A stretch of 64,000 nucleotides of DNA. Source: Cenococcum geophilum 1.58 (lineage: Eukaryota > Ascomycota > Dothideomycetes > Gloniales > Gloniaceae). The DNA lies in contig KV748187.1 in NCBI GenBank assembly GCA_001692895.1, positions 1,003,715 through 1,067,714 of the forward strand, given 5' to 3'. A program made the translations under genes and the position numbers. Each line of letters opens with the position of its first letter. Position 1 is the first letter of the stretch. This document shows positions 23,930 through 36,469 of the stretch, piece by piece. The notes beneath the pieces were generated by a model. It did no database searches, was not told the origin of the DNA, and saw only the letters and a program-made list of their open reading frames with translations.

Positions 23930-26900
23930 TAAGCTTCTGCGAGATGGGGCTATAGTAGTTCTGGGTAGAGTTTGTAAAAGTCTTTTATGGCTTATATAAG
24001 TCCTATAGAGTTAACGGGTTCCTATAAGGACTTGGTAAAGCCTCTCTATTTTATAAGATATATATATTAATGTTTCCGTTTATTATACTTAATATTATTA
24101 ATTCTTTTAATAAAGTACTCGTTCTTACCATCTACTTTAACTAGTGGGGGAGGGTCCTGTATCTGTCTAGGTAGGGCGTTTAATACGGGGGTAGCGGGAC
24201 AGAGGACTGACGTGTGGAATATGGGGTGGATTTTAACCGTATTAGGGAGCTTTAATTGGTAGGAGTGAGAGGAAATAACCTTTTTGACCTTATAAGGGCC
24301 AGCGTTCTTCTAATTAAGTTTCTTAGTAGGTTGTTTTATATTTAGATTTCTTATGTCTAGTTAGACAAAGTTACTAATTTAGTAGGCCGGTGCTGGGGTT
24401 TGTTTCTTATTCGCTGCGGCTTTATAGACAGATTGGGCCCATGTTATTTCGTTAGTAAGGAACTGTTATAGTTTCTCTATTTTTTCTACGAATTTATTTG
24501 CTTTTATAACTTATAAGGCTTAATAAGCGGGGTGAGGAACGTTGCTAAAGGGTTTAAAACCTATTTATGGATGCTAGCTGTAGTTAGCTAGGAATAGGGA
24601 GACCTTTATAGTTTCTAAAATGGAATTATTTGCTGTAAACTTAGTAAATATAAGCCAGTTAATCTAGTTATCTTGTAAGTACGATGTGTATATCCAAATA
24701 TACTGCTCTATTATAGCATTTATATATTCCGTTTAACTATCCGTTTCTGGGTAGTATGCTATAGATAATAGTGCTTTAATGCGGAGCCGGGTAGTTAGTT
24801 TTTCCTAAAATGCAGAGATAAACTAGCTGCCTCTATTAGAGATAGTCGTTTTAGGGAGTTTATGGAGTTTCTATACGTAATCTAGGAATAGCCAGGCAAC
24901 AGTAGGTATTAATATATTAGGGTAGGCGATTAAGTGTCTTATTTTAGATAGTCGGTTTATAACTACTATAATGTTTATACAGCCTCTACTTTTAAGAAGG
25001 TTAATAATAAAGTTAATTAAGATATCTTTCTATCTTTGGTCTGGAACAGGCAGCGGCTTTAAAAGACTATTATACGTCTTATACGAGGCTTTAGCTTGTT
25101 AGTAGATATAGCAGCTAGAGACGTACCTTTGTGTTATATTATATATATTCGGCCAATAATACTCCCGTTGGAGTAGTTTTAGGGTCTTTTTTTAGCCTAG
25201 GTGGCCGGTAATAGGTAGATTGTATACGTGTTTAAGGAGTTTAAGCTTAAGCTTATTGTAATTAGGGATAACTAGACGGTTCTAGTAATATAAGCGATTT
25301 CCACAAGCTTTGTATTTACTTAGAGAAATCCTTTTAGAGCGTCTAATGCTATCTTATATTAGCTTAAGTATCTCTTAGATAAACTTATTATTCGGGTATT
25401 TATTAACTATAATCTATTTAATTGATTAATTAGCTATTTCGAGGATGTATACCATAAGGTCTTTAGTAGGAGGGTTAAATAGTTTAGGGCGAAGTAGGGT
25501 TTAATTTTGGTAAGAGCGCGCTTCTTTTAGGGCTTGCGCGTCTTATAAGCGTTAGGTTAGGGCATTAGGCTTCTAACCTTAGACGCCTAAGTGGTACGTA
25601 ATTAAGAATTGGAAACGAGATAGATATTCTAACTAGCGGGCCTGACGATAACTTAGCTGTTTTATAGTTGTGAAGTACTATAGGTTCTTATAGTTGCTAA
25701 GGACCTTAATTGGAAATCTAGCGCCTTCTAGTTTAGGTCGCTATTGTTTAAAATATCTAATAATAGCTAACAATTCCTTATTATAGATCTCGTAGTTACA
25801 TTTAGCTAGGCTTAGTTATTTTAAGAAGTATGCTACGGGGTATAATACTTTATCCTCGTTATATTAAGATAGAACGCCTCTAGTAATATAGTTAGATAAG
25901 TCGGCTTCTATAACACTTATTTAGTTTAGGTTAAAGTGTTAGAGTATAGGCGCAGTAGTAAATATAACCTTTAGATAGGCAAAGGCCTTCTTGCATTCCT
26001 TATTAAAGATAAAGACTTTATCCTTTTAGGTTAAAGCTATAAGGGGTAAAACTAGGGCGAAGAAGTTATTAATAAACCGTTAGTAGAAATTAGCAAATCC
26101 TATAAAGGCTCTTACATCCTTAACATTCTCGGGTTCTTGCTAGTTTATAATTACTTTAACTTTCTTTAGGTCCATTTATATACCGTTTATAGAAATAAGG
26201 AGTTTAAGGTATAGGACTTCTATTTTATAGAACTCGCATTTATCTATATCTAATTATAGACTAGCTCCGTATAGGGCTTATAGGACAAGGTTAACGTATT
26301 TCCGATATTTAGTTAGGTTATTACTATATATTAGGATGTTGTCGATATAAGCAGTATAGAAGATGTCCAGGTAGGGGCGCAGGGTATTATTTATATAATG
26401 TTAAAACGAGCTTAAAGTGTTTATAAGGCTAAAGGGTGTTACTAAGTACTTAAATAGTCTATATCGGGTACGAAATATAGTAAGCTATTTATCCCCTTTT
26501 ATAATGCGGAGATGGTTAAATATAGAGATAATATTAAGCTTTATGTAGTAATAAGCCTTACTTAGTTAGTTTAGCGTCTCTTATATTAACGGAATTGGGT
26601 ATTGGTTTTTAACGGTAACGGTATTAAGAGCTTGGTAGTCTATATAAAAGCGTAAACCGCCGCTGGGTTTCTTAATAAAGATTACTAATATAGCTATAGG
26701 CGACGAGCTTGCTCTAATAAATTCTTTACTTAGGTTTTTATCTAAATACTTTTATAGCACTTAGTTTATTTTGGGATATCCCGTATAAGGGCCTAAATTT
26801 GGGCTGCTTTTCTTCTTTAAGTATAATTTTATGGTTATATGGTTGGTGTTTTAGTAGCTTATTGGCTTCCTTTTATAAGAATGCATCTAGGCGATAATAA

Positions 26901-27250
26901 TACTTTATTGGTACCTTTGTGGCAGGGTTAGTGTGCTTCTTTAGTGCTAAGGCCTTCTTAATATTGGCTATTGTAATAGCGAAGATTGTATGCTTAGGTT
27001 TTTTAGTAAGTTGCGCTAGTGGGGTGGCTTTAATTATGCGGATGTCTAAGGTACTAAGCTTACTTGGATTGTCTATAGTTTTTTATTTAGGTTTAGGTTT
27101 AGTATTAGGTATGGAGTTAGTATTAGATTTAGGTTCAGGTTCTTTAAGAATCCTTTTTATAGTGGAATACTAGTCCTTCTAGTATTTTCGTATATGGAGC
27201 TTAAGCTTTTGCTTAGCTTGGGGCAGTGCAGTGCTTAGTAATAACTTATA
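23930..27250 (-). pseudogene. Pol of C (RIP-damaged)
   Basis: Read on the minus strand from right to left. Reverse transcriptase covers about 26780-26130 with [13 protein letters not shown] and, at about 26366-26331, AYIDNILIYS. This is the YxDD motif with the second Asp turned to Asn. RNase H follows (PVAYFLK and NYEIYNKELLAIIRYF, about 25850-25700). Next is integrase (HLGQKKTLKLLQREYYWPNI near 25200-25140; IIVVINRLSKIRHLI near 24970; YYPETDSQTEYINA near 24740). A chromodomain-like end lies near 24140-24000 (EYFIKRINNIKYNKRKH). The plus-strand frame at 26919-27173 is a shadow. Many Gln and Trp codons are stops. Confidence 0.88.
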
Positions 27251-27449
27251 GAGTTTAGTAGAGTTTTTAGATCCTTAGTGGATGTTGGTGGAATTCTTAG
27301 GTATAGAGTAGGCATTAGTGGAAATCTTATATTGGTGGAATTTAGTGGAATTCCTGGGTTGGTGGAATCTGGTGCATTTCTTAGGTATAGGGTGGATAGT
27401 TGTAGAAATTTTAGACTGGTAGATCCTGGTGGATTTTTTAGATTTTAGT

Positions 27450-29150
27450 TTTGGGTTTAAGTAGTGAGTTATAAGGCACTTCTGCTTATAATAGGAGGCG
27501 GTAAATAGAAGCCTAAGGTTGTCCTAGTTAATAGTTACCTTATATAGCTTTATTTAGGGTTATTTAAGGATTACTAAGTAACTTAGGGTAGTAATGAAAA
27601 GTTTAATTAATTCTTTATGGTTTAGGTATTAGAGTCTTAGAAATACTACGTGGGTAATACGGCCTAAGATAGTGCGTTTACTATTAAATCTAAATATATT
27701 AATATGCCGGTTAAGGGGGGTTAGGGTAAAACTATTATTTTACGTAAAGATCTTATTAATAAATCCTATGCCGCTAGCTCCTATGTTAATTAGAATTTAA
27801 GCGTTAGCCTATTAACTATTCTACCGAAGACGGCAGTTAATAGTTATATTATGGTCCCAAGAGTTGGAGTTTATAACGTTAAATGCGTTTAACGAGATCC
27901 TATAATAGAGCTGTCCCAGAGAGCGACTTAGCTCTAGGACCTTTCTTTTAGAGGCAATTAGGGTGGGGTTCTTATGGGATATCGGCTATAGCTTTGTTCT
28001 TATAAATGGTGCTTACTAGATATAGGGCTAAAACTAGGTAGAGATTGGGGATAGTAACTAGATAATTAATATAGTAAACGGCTACTAGTATTGGCCGTTT
28101 ATAATTCGTGTTTAGGTATAGGGACGGAGTAGTAGTTGGAGAGGTAAAAGCTACTTCTATATTTAAAGCAGAGGCCTAGCTTAATGCGTCGTTCTTATTT
28201 AGAGGACCCTAGTAGAGCGTACCCTAGGGTCCTAGTGTTAATATCTATAGCGTTAGGGTGCTTAGGCTAAGACAATAACTTAGTAAATGTTTATGGGGTT
28301 ACTATATTATATTAAGGAGCGGGCTTTAGTGTTAGGCGTAGTATATTATTATATTGTTTATTAATAACGTTTACGCAGGCATTAAGGGCTCCTAGTAGGT
28401 CTACGCCTATTAGGGAGGTTTTTAGTTTAGGGCTTAGGGATTTAATAAGGCTGTTAATTAGTACGGAGTTGTTCTAGCCTGTTTCCTTTACGTAACAGTT
28501 AAATTTGGAGAAGTATACTAGGAAACTTTTTGTTCCTTAAGTTATATAGTTTATCTTTCTTTAAGCAGTAGCTTGGCGGTTTAGGTTACTATATATAGCT
28601 TTAAGAAGTACAACTAGGCTTTATACTAAGTTTAGCTAAAGAGGTTTAATAAGATTAGCTATATTTCCTCTTAGTTAACTTAGGGCGTAACAGAGTTGGT
28701 TAGCTTTAGTTAGGTAACAGTTAGCGTTGCTAGTTAGCTTATTTTTAAGCTAGCTTAGAAATAATTAGAGCTTTTATTATTTACTAGTAAATACTAGGGG
28801 ATCTAGTAGTTGTTCGGATTGTTTTAGTGTAGTAGTTAACTTAGGGTAAGTAGCTACTGTAGGGTTTAAGGCTCGCGTTCCGTATATTTATCTTTAGAGA
28901 TAGCGTTTAGTCTTAAGATCCTAGCATAGGTATCTTAAGGGCGCGGACTTCTTCTTAGAGGTTCTTAATTAATTGCTAGTATTGTGCTTCTTATTTAGCT
29001 TATTATTAATTTAAAGTGGCTTAGTTTTATTTAAGGGCGTCTATAAAAGACTTTTATATCCCTACTAATTGTTTTTAGAGTGCGGATATAATACCGGCGG
29101 CTGTTATAGGGGCTTTAGGTTTGTTCTGCATGTTAATAGTAGTATAGGTA
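27450..29150 (-). pseudogene. Gag region of C (poorly readable)
   Basis: The region between the right LTR and pol reads on the minus strand with frequent stops. It contains Lys/Gln/Leu-rich stretches such as ALKKQLVGIQKSFIDALK near 29080-29020, consistent with a Gag. I could not place a zinc knuckle. Assignment rests mainly on its position before pol. Confidence 0.5.
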
Positions 29151-29165
29151 GTTAACGCAATATAG

Positions 29166-29556
29166 TGTTACGGAGCGAGTATAAACGACGATAATATATA
29201 GTAAGGTAGATATTATTAAGCTATGTATATAAACTGTATAAGGAGGTTAAGACGTTACGTAAGGAAAGAAGGTAGGAAAATGGGAAGAAAGGGTATATAT
29301 TGTTAACTTGGTTGCTTAGTTAATATATACATAGGGCAGAATAGGGTTTAGGTTGTGGTCCTGGCAGAACTTAGCAGAATTTAGTAAAACTTAGTAGAAT
29401 TTGGTGGAACTTGGCAGAATATGGTAGAATGCCGTAGATTGCCGTTAGATTGCCATTAGATTGCCGTTAGATTGCTATTTCGCGGTTAGTCTCTAATTGC
29501 TGAGTTGGTGGAAATAGGTAAACGTGTATAAGGTGTTATAAGGGTGTCCCGTAACA
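29166..29556 (-). repeat. Right LTR of C
   Basis: A 391-bp copy of 23541-23911, beginning tgttacggag and ending tcccgtaaca, followed by atacc. On the minus strand it is the 5' LTR. Confidence 0.9.
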
Positions 29557-29612
29557 ATACCCCCCCTCCTAAAAGTATCGCGCCCTATAGCTAATGCGTT
29601 ATCTAGCTTTAG

Positions 29613-31528
29613 GCCTTCTATAAACGGAAGCAATACTATAACAGCGATACTATTATAGAGGATAAGCTACTTTTTTTTCTTATTAAGAAGGTTGCGGGCT
29701 AGCCCTTAAAAGGGAAGAGCCGTAAAGCTGATATTAATATACCCTAAGAGGAGACACGGCTCTTATAGCGGTTAGTTTACGGCTATATTACTGCTTTAAT
29801 AGACCTCTATTAGATATAGAAAGCTATAGAAATAAATAGCCACCCGTTTTTACAGGATAGTATTAGGGAGTACCTAAAGACGCTATAGTAAAGGGACGCG
29901 TAGCGTAAGGAAGAGCAGTTCGCCGATAAGGGTAGAGATACTCTCCTTAACGGCTATACTAAGGATAAGTTTTAAAGCATTTGCCGTAAGCTCTAGGCTA
30001 GGGGCGCCGCCTTATCCCTAGAGTGCTACTTCCGTATACTTATTAATATCCTACTAGGCCACTATATACTTACCTACGGTGGCAATAAACGCTCTACTAA
30101 GATCTTAAATCTATTTACCTTTAAGTTTAAGGGTAAAGGCCCTACGCGCTATATGCCCTTAATATTTACTATATATGTAGGTAAGCAGAACCAGTATAGC
30201 CGCCTTAAGACTATTAGGGGCCTACGGAATAGGAAGTTATTTATTTATATACTTAATAGGCTAGCTTTCTATCTCCTATACTACTAGGATTTTAATATAG
30301 AGCTGTTTTTAAACTTTAGTAGGTGCTTAGTATAGTATAATATACGCCTAATTAAGAGCAGTATAAGAAACTATAAGGCGGCCCTCTTATATAACTTATA
30401 GCAAGATTGGGTTATAAAGGCCTTCTAGTATATTAACGTCTTCTTAGAAAAGAAGACGTATATTAGGCGAAGCGCTAGCGCTAAGACGGCAAAGCTAAAG
30501 GGGGTTAGTAAGGATTAGATTTAGCGCGCTAGGAAGTAAAACCAAGAGTAAATAGTAGGCTATTACTTAAACTCTCTCCTATAAGAGTTTATAAGGTTAA
30601 TAATAGAATACCCCTTATAGATAGGCTGCTTTAAAATCCGCTATATAGGTATTACGCCGCCTAATGCGCTACTATTAATAATATAGCCCAAACTAGATAA
30701 ATAGAAGGGCCGTTTTAGCCTATAGCTATATTAGATTAATAACCTTATCACTATAGAGGTTACGAACCTTCTCTTTTACCTCTATAAGGTTATTCTATAG
30801 GACTTAATAGCCCTCTATAAGATATTCCTAAGCCATCTAGTATAGAGCTACCCTATTTTTTAGTATAAGGTATATAAGGCCTTTACGCGGAAACTAAAGC
30901 CCTACCTATAGGAAGAAAAGGGGAGCCTAAACTAGCTATTAATTCTCTACTAGGCTATACTACTCCTTGCTAACTAATTAAAGGCTTTATACGCTAAAAA
31001 TAAGCAGATAACTAGTAAGGTTAAGGGCTTATTAGACTATTTAGATAAGTCCTAGCAGGCTTAGTCTTTATAGCTTTAATTACTAATATCTAGTAGCCTT
31101 ATATTTTAACTAGAAGCCTCTTTAGCTATAGTAGCGGTAGTAGCAGCGGCAGTAGCTATATAGCCTTAGGGCCGGTCTACTAACCCCCTACATCCGCCTA
31201 TAGAAGCGGCCCCTTTAGCTCTATCTATTACGGGATCTAGCAGATATACGTCCACCTAGGTAAGCACTATAGACTCTCCTTCCCGTATAGCTTTACCGCT
31301 ACCGCCGCTATAGCTACAGCTATAGCTAGAGCTGTAGTCCTAGCTAGAGCTAAGGTTTAAGTCTCCACCTATATACTATATAAGCCGCGTAGTAAACTCT
31401 ATATAGGCCCTTTAGCGTAAGTAAACCAAAGGGCTAGAAGGTAACCCCTTTATAATAGCGCTAGATTTAAAATAGGGTAGTAAATAGCGGGCTAGTTAGC
31501 AAAAGGAGGTCTAATAGTACTCCCTATA
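29613..31528 (+). pseudogene. Crypton exon 2: recombinase core and start of GCR1_C
   Basis: This exon continues AFYKRKQYYNSDTIIEDKLL, then VYGYITALIDLYQIQKAI, then FADKGRDTLLNGYTKD, then HYILTYGGNKRSTKI, then TIYVGKQNQYSRLKTI. These are the family-typical blocks of the Ndc10/CBF3 domain-2 fold, a catalytic relative of tyrosine recombinases. The segment expected to carry the catalytic His-x-x-Arg reads TYIRRSASAKTAKLKGVS near 30460, so His is now Tyr. After ITPPNALL comes a Ser/Pro/Leu-rich linker (about 31080-31340). The beginning of the GCR1_C domain follows (YYISRVVNSIQAL and GNPFIIALDLKQGSKQRA). The last codons before Copia D are KEV..YSL. Confidence 0.87.
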
Positions 31529-31723
31529 TATTAGAATTACAAGGTTATAGGGTTATAGTAAAGCTATCTTAAGGATCTAATTAATGATAGAGATAACGCA
31601 GATAATAAATATTAATTAATTCGTGATACAGTAGATGCGGTTAATGTCTATATAGATTATATATGGACTTTGTCCTTATAATATATCCAGAGCTTAGTTA
31701 GCACCTCTCGCTTAATTCTAACA
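31529..31723 (-). repeat. Left LTR of D
   Basis: A 195-bp repeat, nearly identical to 35845-36039, ending aattctaaca. Confidence 0.92.
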
Positions 31724-31739
31724 CTCCCCTATACTAATA

Positions 31740-34700
31740 ACGCTCTACTCGCCTATCCCAAATAGGCAATTATAAAGCTATTCCCAAATACCTTATAAGT
31801 GCCATTCAGCCTACGTACGGAGGGAAAACCTAGTAGGCGAAAACCTCTGTAACTTGCTCCGTCTCTATCCGCTACTATCTCTATTAGTTACTAATTCCTA
31901 GTATTATATAGTGCTTTGTAAATTAGTTAATTGGTAGCTATTTTATAAGCATATCTCTAGGTTAATCTTTACCTAGTATATATACCACTTTAAGTCAACT
32001 TTACTAAACTATGTCGTTTCGTATAAAGAGGTATTAAGTCTTAATATACTTAGCTTTCTAGTAGTACTTTATGTCGTATAATAGATTAACCGTACTCTTA
32101 TTATCGCAATAAAGCGTAGGGATAAAAGGGTTATCGTTGTCCCTCTCTCCTAGATCTCTTATCAGCTTTTTAAGCTATACTACTAACCTTACTCCTTCTA
32201 ATGCCGCTATAATCTCTACTTCTATTAAGCTTAATACCGTTAACTTCTACCTTTAAGCTATCCAGATTACAGCTCCCCTATAGCGTATAACTACTATACC
32301 TTAAAATAATATCTAATTGTATTCTATTCCCCACGTAGTATCAGTAAAGATACTATAGGTAGTAGGTAGGTTAGTTAACGTAAGCTTATATAGAGGAAGG
32401 TAAACTGCTTAATTTAAGTAGGTAATTCCGGTTTCAAGAGTGCCGTTTAGATATTATAGCAGCTGCTTACTTAGGCGGTAGTGCGATTCTCCTAGTGCTA
32501 CTATAAATCTAGCCAACTAACTAACAGCGTAGCTAGTATTAGGACGTGTGTAATTTAAGAGGTAGATTATAGAGCTAATAATCTATTAGTATACTGTCGC
32601 ATCGTTGTACTTAGGGGGACTTTTAATATTAGGTTTCAGAACAGCGCCAGCTAGTATTAGTAGCTTAAACGGGTTACAATTATCTATTTTCAGCCGTTTA
32701 AGTAGCTTCTTAGTATACATTATCTAATATAGCTTAAGGGTTCGATTTATACAATCTTAATTAATTTAGAAGCCTATAAATACCTCTATAGGGCCTAGGT
32801 CTTTATATCTCCATTCTTTTAAAATTTTTATCTTCGTAATATTAAGGTCTCGGCGCTTTCCTATAATCAGTATATTATTAACAAATAACAAGATATATAC
32901 TTTATTTCCTATAAAGAGATTAGGGTTAGCTTTAGCCGATTTTAAACCTATACTATTAAAGAACTTCTTAACCATCTAAAACCATTCTCTTAGTGCCTAC
33001 TTTAGGCCGTAAAGTAACTTATTTAGCTTTAAGTAGGCGTCTTTTACCCCCTTAAGGTCAGGTTTAAAGTCTCTTAATAGGTTAGGAATCTATATATAAA
33101 TCTATTCTTATAACGGCAGGTTTAAGAATACAGTTTTAATATTAATATAGTTAAGCTTAAGGTCTTCTACTACTACCTTTACCATTAAGAACCTAAAGGT
33201 ATCGTATTGTACGACTAATATAAATATCTCGAAATAGTCAATATCGGGGGTCTACTTATCTCCCTAAATGCACAGTCTTACCTTCATGCGAATTACTTCT
33301 CCCTTAGCGTTATACTTATGCTTTAGAACTAGCTTACTTAGGAGTAACAACCTTCCTTTTAGTACTATCCCCCTTATAATAGTATAGGTGTGCATTCTTT
33401 TAAGAGAGAGAAATTCTTTAAAGATAGCTTTTATCCAGCTAGGAGCATCCTCCCTTAAGGCCTAATCTAGCTCAATAGTATTAAATGGTGCTATAGGTGC
33501 TCCTAAGGAGGTAGTGTTCTTAGCTTTTAGGTAGATAGCTTTTATAGCTATTACTAACTAAACTACCGTATCGTTAAAAACCCTTATATTTAGTAACCTT
33601 CTAGACCTTATTCTCTGCGCATAAGAAATACGTATTAATGTGCTTTATACGGGCGTCCTACCCTTAGCATTACCTTATAGATTTAAGCGTCCCACTTAAT
33701 CTTAACCTAGGCTTCCCACTTAATTTAAGCAGCCCACTTAGTCTTAACCTAGGCTTCCCACTTAGCTTAAGCGGCCCACACTTAATTCTTAATCCAGATA
33801 GTATGTTCGACTATATAGCACTAGAGTTTAACTAGTATATTTCCTTAAAATAGAAGTAACCTTATCTTATAGTTAACTGTATAAATTACGCGCTTAATCG
33901 CGCTATTATATAAGTGCTTATATAGCGGGCAAGGCTTAAAATCAATACCCTAGGGTATCAATTCGTCTTAGAATCTGCGGCTAAACTCCCCCTTCCCATT
34001 ATCTACTTAAATCTATGCAGCTTTAGTCCCTATAAACCTCTCTACCCTTATAATAATCTCTTTAATATATAGTAGTACTTCTTTAGTTTAGAGGGTCTTA
34101 AGAGAAACAACCTAGGTATAGTGTATGGCGTCGTCTAGGGCTAGGAGGTAGTAGTTATAGCCTCTAATTAATATACCGATTCGTCCCATAGTATTAAGAT
34201 ATAGCCCTTAACTAGATGTCTTCTCGCGCTTAGTTGTCTTCTTACTTAGTATTTCTTATATCTTCCTAGCTAGACAGGCTTTATACATGCTCTTACTAAC
34301 TAGTACTACTCTCTTCCTAAGCTGCATACCTAGTAAGGAGTGCTATACCTTAAGCAGATTACTATAGTTTGTATATCCAGTTCGGCGATGCCATAGTTTA
34401 GCATCTATTTCATTAACGTTTAATTATAAATCATGTGCTTCCACTATCGTATTAAATACTCCCTAAGGCTCTTATAGTACGTAGAGGTTATTCTTTATAG
34501 TGGCCTTAAATGTCGCCCCTAATTTATACTAGCTGGTAGCTTAATCGTCTATATTAAAGGTAATTGAGTAGCCTTCCTAAGTAAGAGTCCTTACTAAGAT
34601 TAGCTTAATTATCTTAAACGAAGGTACAAGCCAAACGTCTTTTAGCCTTAGGCTACCGATTTAAACTTAGCTATAGCCTATAGCAGGGACAATAATTATA

Positions 34701-34780
34701 TTCGCAGTACGGACCTAATAAGGTATATTCCATCTCTTTAAATATACTAGGTCTAATTAGTTACTAGTAAAGTGCTTAGT
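31740..34780 (-). pseudogene. Copia D pol (RIP-damaged)
   Basis: Read on the minus strand. The clearest part is the reverse transcriptase at 32975-32766: MVKKFFNSIGLKSAKANPN, then VYILLFVNNILIIG, then KDLGPIEVFIGF. FVNN replaces the catalytic YVDD, both Asp now Asn. RNase H lies to the left (about 32700-31760) and integrase to the right (about 34400-33600), in the Copia order integrase before RT. Stops at Gln codons are frequent throughout. It is inactive. Confidence 0.82.
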
Positions 34781-34789
34781 TACTCCTAA

Positions 34790-35795
34790 GTTAAGAGCCC
34801 AAGCTAGTAATATTGTTGTAAGCATAGCACATTTAGGGTTAGGGTTAAGGTAAATTAAATTACTATCGAATTCTTCCTTAGCTATAGCTACATTCCCTGC
34901 TTCCTCTACCTTAGGAGCACCTTAATCTGTCTTCCTGGCGTTATTAAATCGGAATTACCCAAATAGGGGATAGTCTTTCTAGTAGTAACCTTTCTAATAG
35001 TATACTCTGCCCTCGTCTCTTTCTAGTCATCTTAGCTCTTTAGTTACTTAAGACGACAATCTATAACGTAATAAGGAATAATTAAATCTACTAGTATAAC
35101 CTCTGCCCCTTATTCGACCTTAACCTTAGTTTCCCCTTCTCCCCCTAGGTTTGTCTTTCCTCTTGTATATAAGTATAGCAGTCTATATAGGGAGAGTAGT
35201 CTCTTACTCTTAAAGAAGGGTAATATAGCTTTTAAGGTCTTATTTATCTCATAGACACCAAGTCTTCGCATTCTACTACGTAATATCGCTTAGTAGGGCC
35301 AGGAGGAGTTACTCTTTAATATCGTCATTAGTAAGTGCTCGAAATATTAAAGCTAAATTAATCTTAAATCAATTTAGTATATAAAGGAACTTAATAATTT
35401 GTATTTTTATAGGGTTAAATATAGTGCTATAGAACTCCCTGTGAAGTCTAGAGATATAGACCTTATTATTAGCCTTATTAAACTTATTTATTCCTTCCCA
35501 CATTCCCTAAATATCGTATACCTTTATTATCGCACGCATCTCTTCCTAACGGTCGTCTCCTATCGAATTATAGATGATCTTGTTTACTTTCCCTTATCTT
35601 CTTCTCCTATTAGCTAAATTAACTTAAGCTAGGTCTTCTATACTAGTAATAAAGTCCTATCCTTCTACCATAATTAGGGCTGCCTTGCAGGTGCGCTCCT
35701 AGTCTGCAAAGTTGTCTCCATTAAAAATGACGATTTTACCAGCCTTGTGATTGTACGAAGGTGTCGTTAAGGTTAAGGTAGAGGAGGTCATTTTA
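34790..35795 (-). pseudogene. Copia D gag
   Basis: A minus-strand ATG at about 35791 opens MTSSTLTLTTPSYNHKAGKI, followed by VIFNGDNFADWERTCKAALI. The FNGxNFxxWxxxxxxxL pattern is typical of Copia Gag N-termini. Further on, LANRRRR and KLYILN-type helical stretches are readable through RIP stops. No intact zinc knuckle was found. The open plus-strand frame at 35399-35617 is a shadow. Confidence 0.7.
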
Positions 35796-35844
35796 GGGGT
35801 CAATTTTTAAATTAGGAGAGGTGTTACTACCCGGGCTTATAACC

Positions 35845-36039
35845 TATTAAAATTACAAGGTTATAGGGTTATAGCGGAGCTATCTTAAAGATCTAATTAA
35901 TGATAGAGATAACGCAGATAATAAATATTAATTAATTCGTAATGCAGTAGATGCAGTTAATGTCTATATAGATTACATGCGGACTTCGTCCTCGCAATAT
36001 ATCTAGAGCTTAGTCAGCACCTCTCACTTAATTCTAACA
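35845..36039 (-). repeat. Right LTR of D
   Basis: A 195-bp copy of 31529-31723, followed by ctaca. On the minus strand it is the 5' LTR, adjacent to the primer-binding site at about 35831-35844. Confidence 0.92.
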
Positions 36040-36044
36040 CTACA

Positions 36045-36136
36045 GCTTAAGGTTATTAAGGAAATTAAACAGGTTATATAGGCCTAGAAGGTTAGTAAGG
36101 AAGCGGCTATATAGTAGGTTAATCTACGGCAGAAGT
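36045..36136 (+). pseudogene. Crypton GCR1_C fragment between D and T
   Basis: The frame continues KVIKEIKQVI.A.KVSKEA, then NLRQK. This is the middle of the GCR1_C domain, with Gln/Trp codons turned to stops. It ends at the TA target of element T. Confidence 0.8.
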
Positions 36137-36137
36137 A

Positions 36138-36410
36138 TAGGGTATCCAACCTCCAGTGTTCCCCCCCCCTAAGGTATACGCGCAACACATACCTAATTTC
36201 GCTACATCTGTAGCTAAATTAGTATATAGAGCTAGCAGGAAGGGGTATAGTACATAGCTAGGGCTTAAGCCACAGCCCACTTCGACCTGGAAGCTCGAAT
36301 TTAAAGCTATTCTAAACTTCTCTCCCTTACTAAAAATCGTAATATCTGTTCCAGATCGTAGTGTTTTACCCTACTGTCTTTCTTAATATGGCTCCAAATA
36401 TAGGCGACTA
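36138..36410 (+). repeat. Left terminal inverted repeat of T
   Basis: Reverse complement of about 45180-45455, with many G-to-A and C-to-T differences concentrated in this copy (for example ccaacctcc here against ccgacctcc there). Confidence 0.82.
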
Positions 36411-36469
36411 GCAGCACACCTTTATTAAAATCCTTCTTATAGCTGGCGCTAGTAAGCGTATATACGCCC

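Larger units (their letters stand above)
23541..29556 (-). mobile_element. C: Ty3/Gypsy chromovirus inserted in the Crypton intron
   Basis: LTRs 23541-23911 (371 bp) and 29166-29556 (391 bp) begin tgttacggagcg. They are flanked by the target duplication atacc (23536-23540 and 29557-29561). The coding strand is minus: the sequence just inside the left LTR is ccccccc-rich, which is a polypurine tract on the minus strand. Gag is at the right and pol extends to the left, ending in a chromodomain. The LTR size difference comes from degenerate repeats of the type ttggcagaatt in the middle of the LTR. Confidence 0.92.
23522..29612 (+). other. Crypton intron, enlarged by insertion of C
   Basis: Without element C and one target copy the intron is about 70 nt. 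It begins gtaagaagg (23522), has a branch-point-like gctaatg near 29600 and ends ctttag (29612). Splicing joins EFK to AFYKRKQY, which matches the expected continuous protein. Both sides are in frame only if this intron is removed. Confidence 0.7.
31529..36039 (-). mobile_element. D: Ty1/Copia retrotransposon inserted in the Crypton
   Basis: Two 195-bp LTRs (31529-31723 and 35845-36039) have termini tattagaatt / aattctaaca and are flanked by ctata (31524-31528) and ctaca (36040-36044), a target duplication with one RIP change. Removing D joins YSLQLKVIKEIKQ in the Crypton frame. The coding strand is minus, with Gag near 35790-34800 and pol to the left. Just inside the right LTR the minus strand reads GGTTATAAGCCCGG, which fits a primer-binding site for the cut initiator tRNA-Met. 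Confidence 0.93.

Noticed and set aside
26919..27173. 84-codon hydrophobic plus-strand frame
   Set aside because: It is antisense to the pol of element C. RIP removes stops unevenly between strands and creates such frames.
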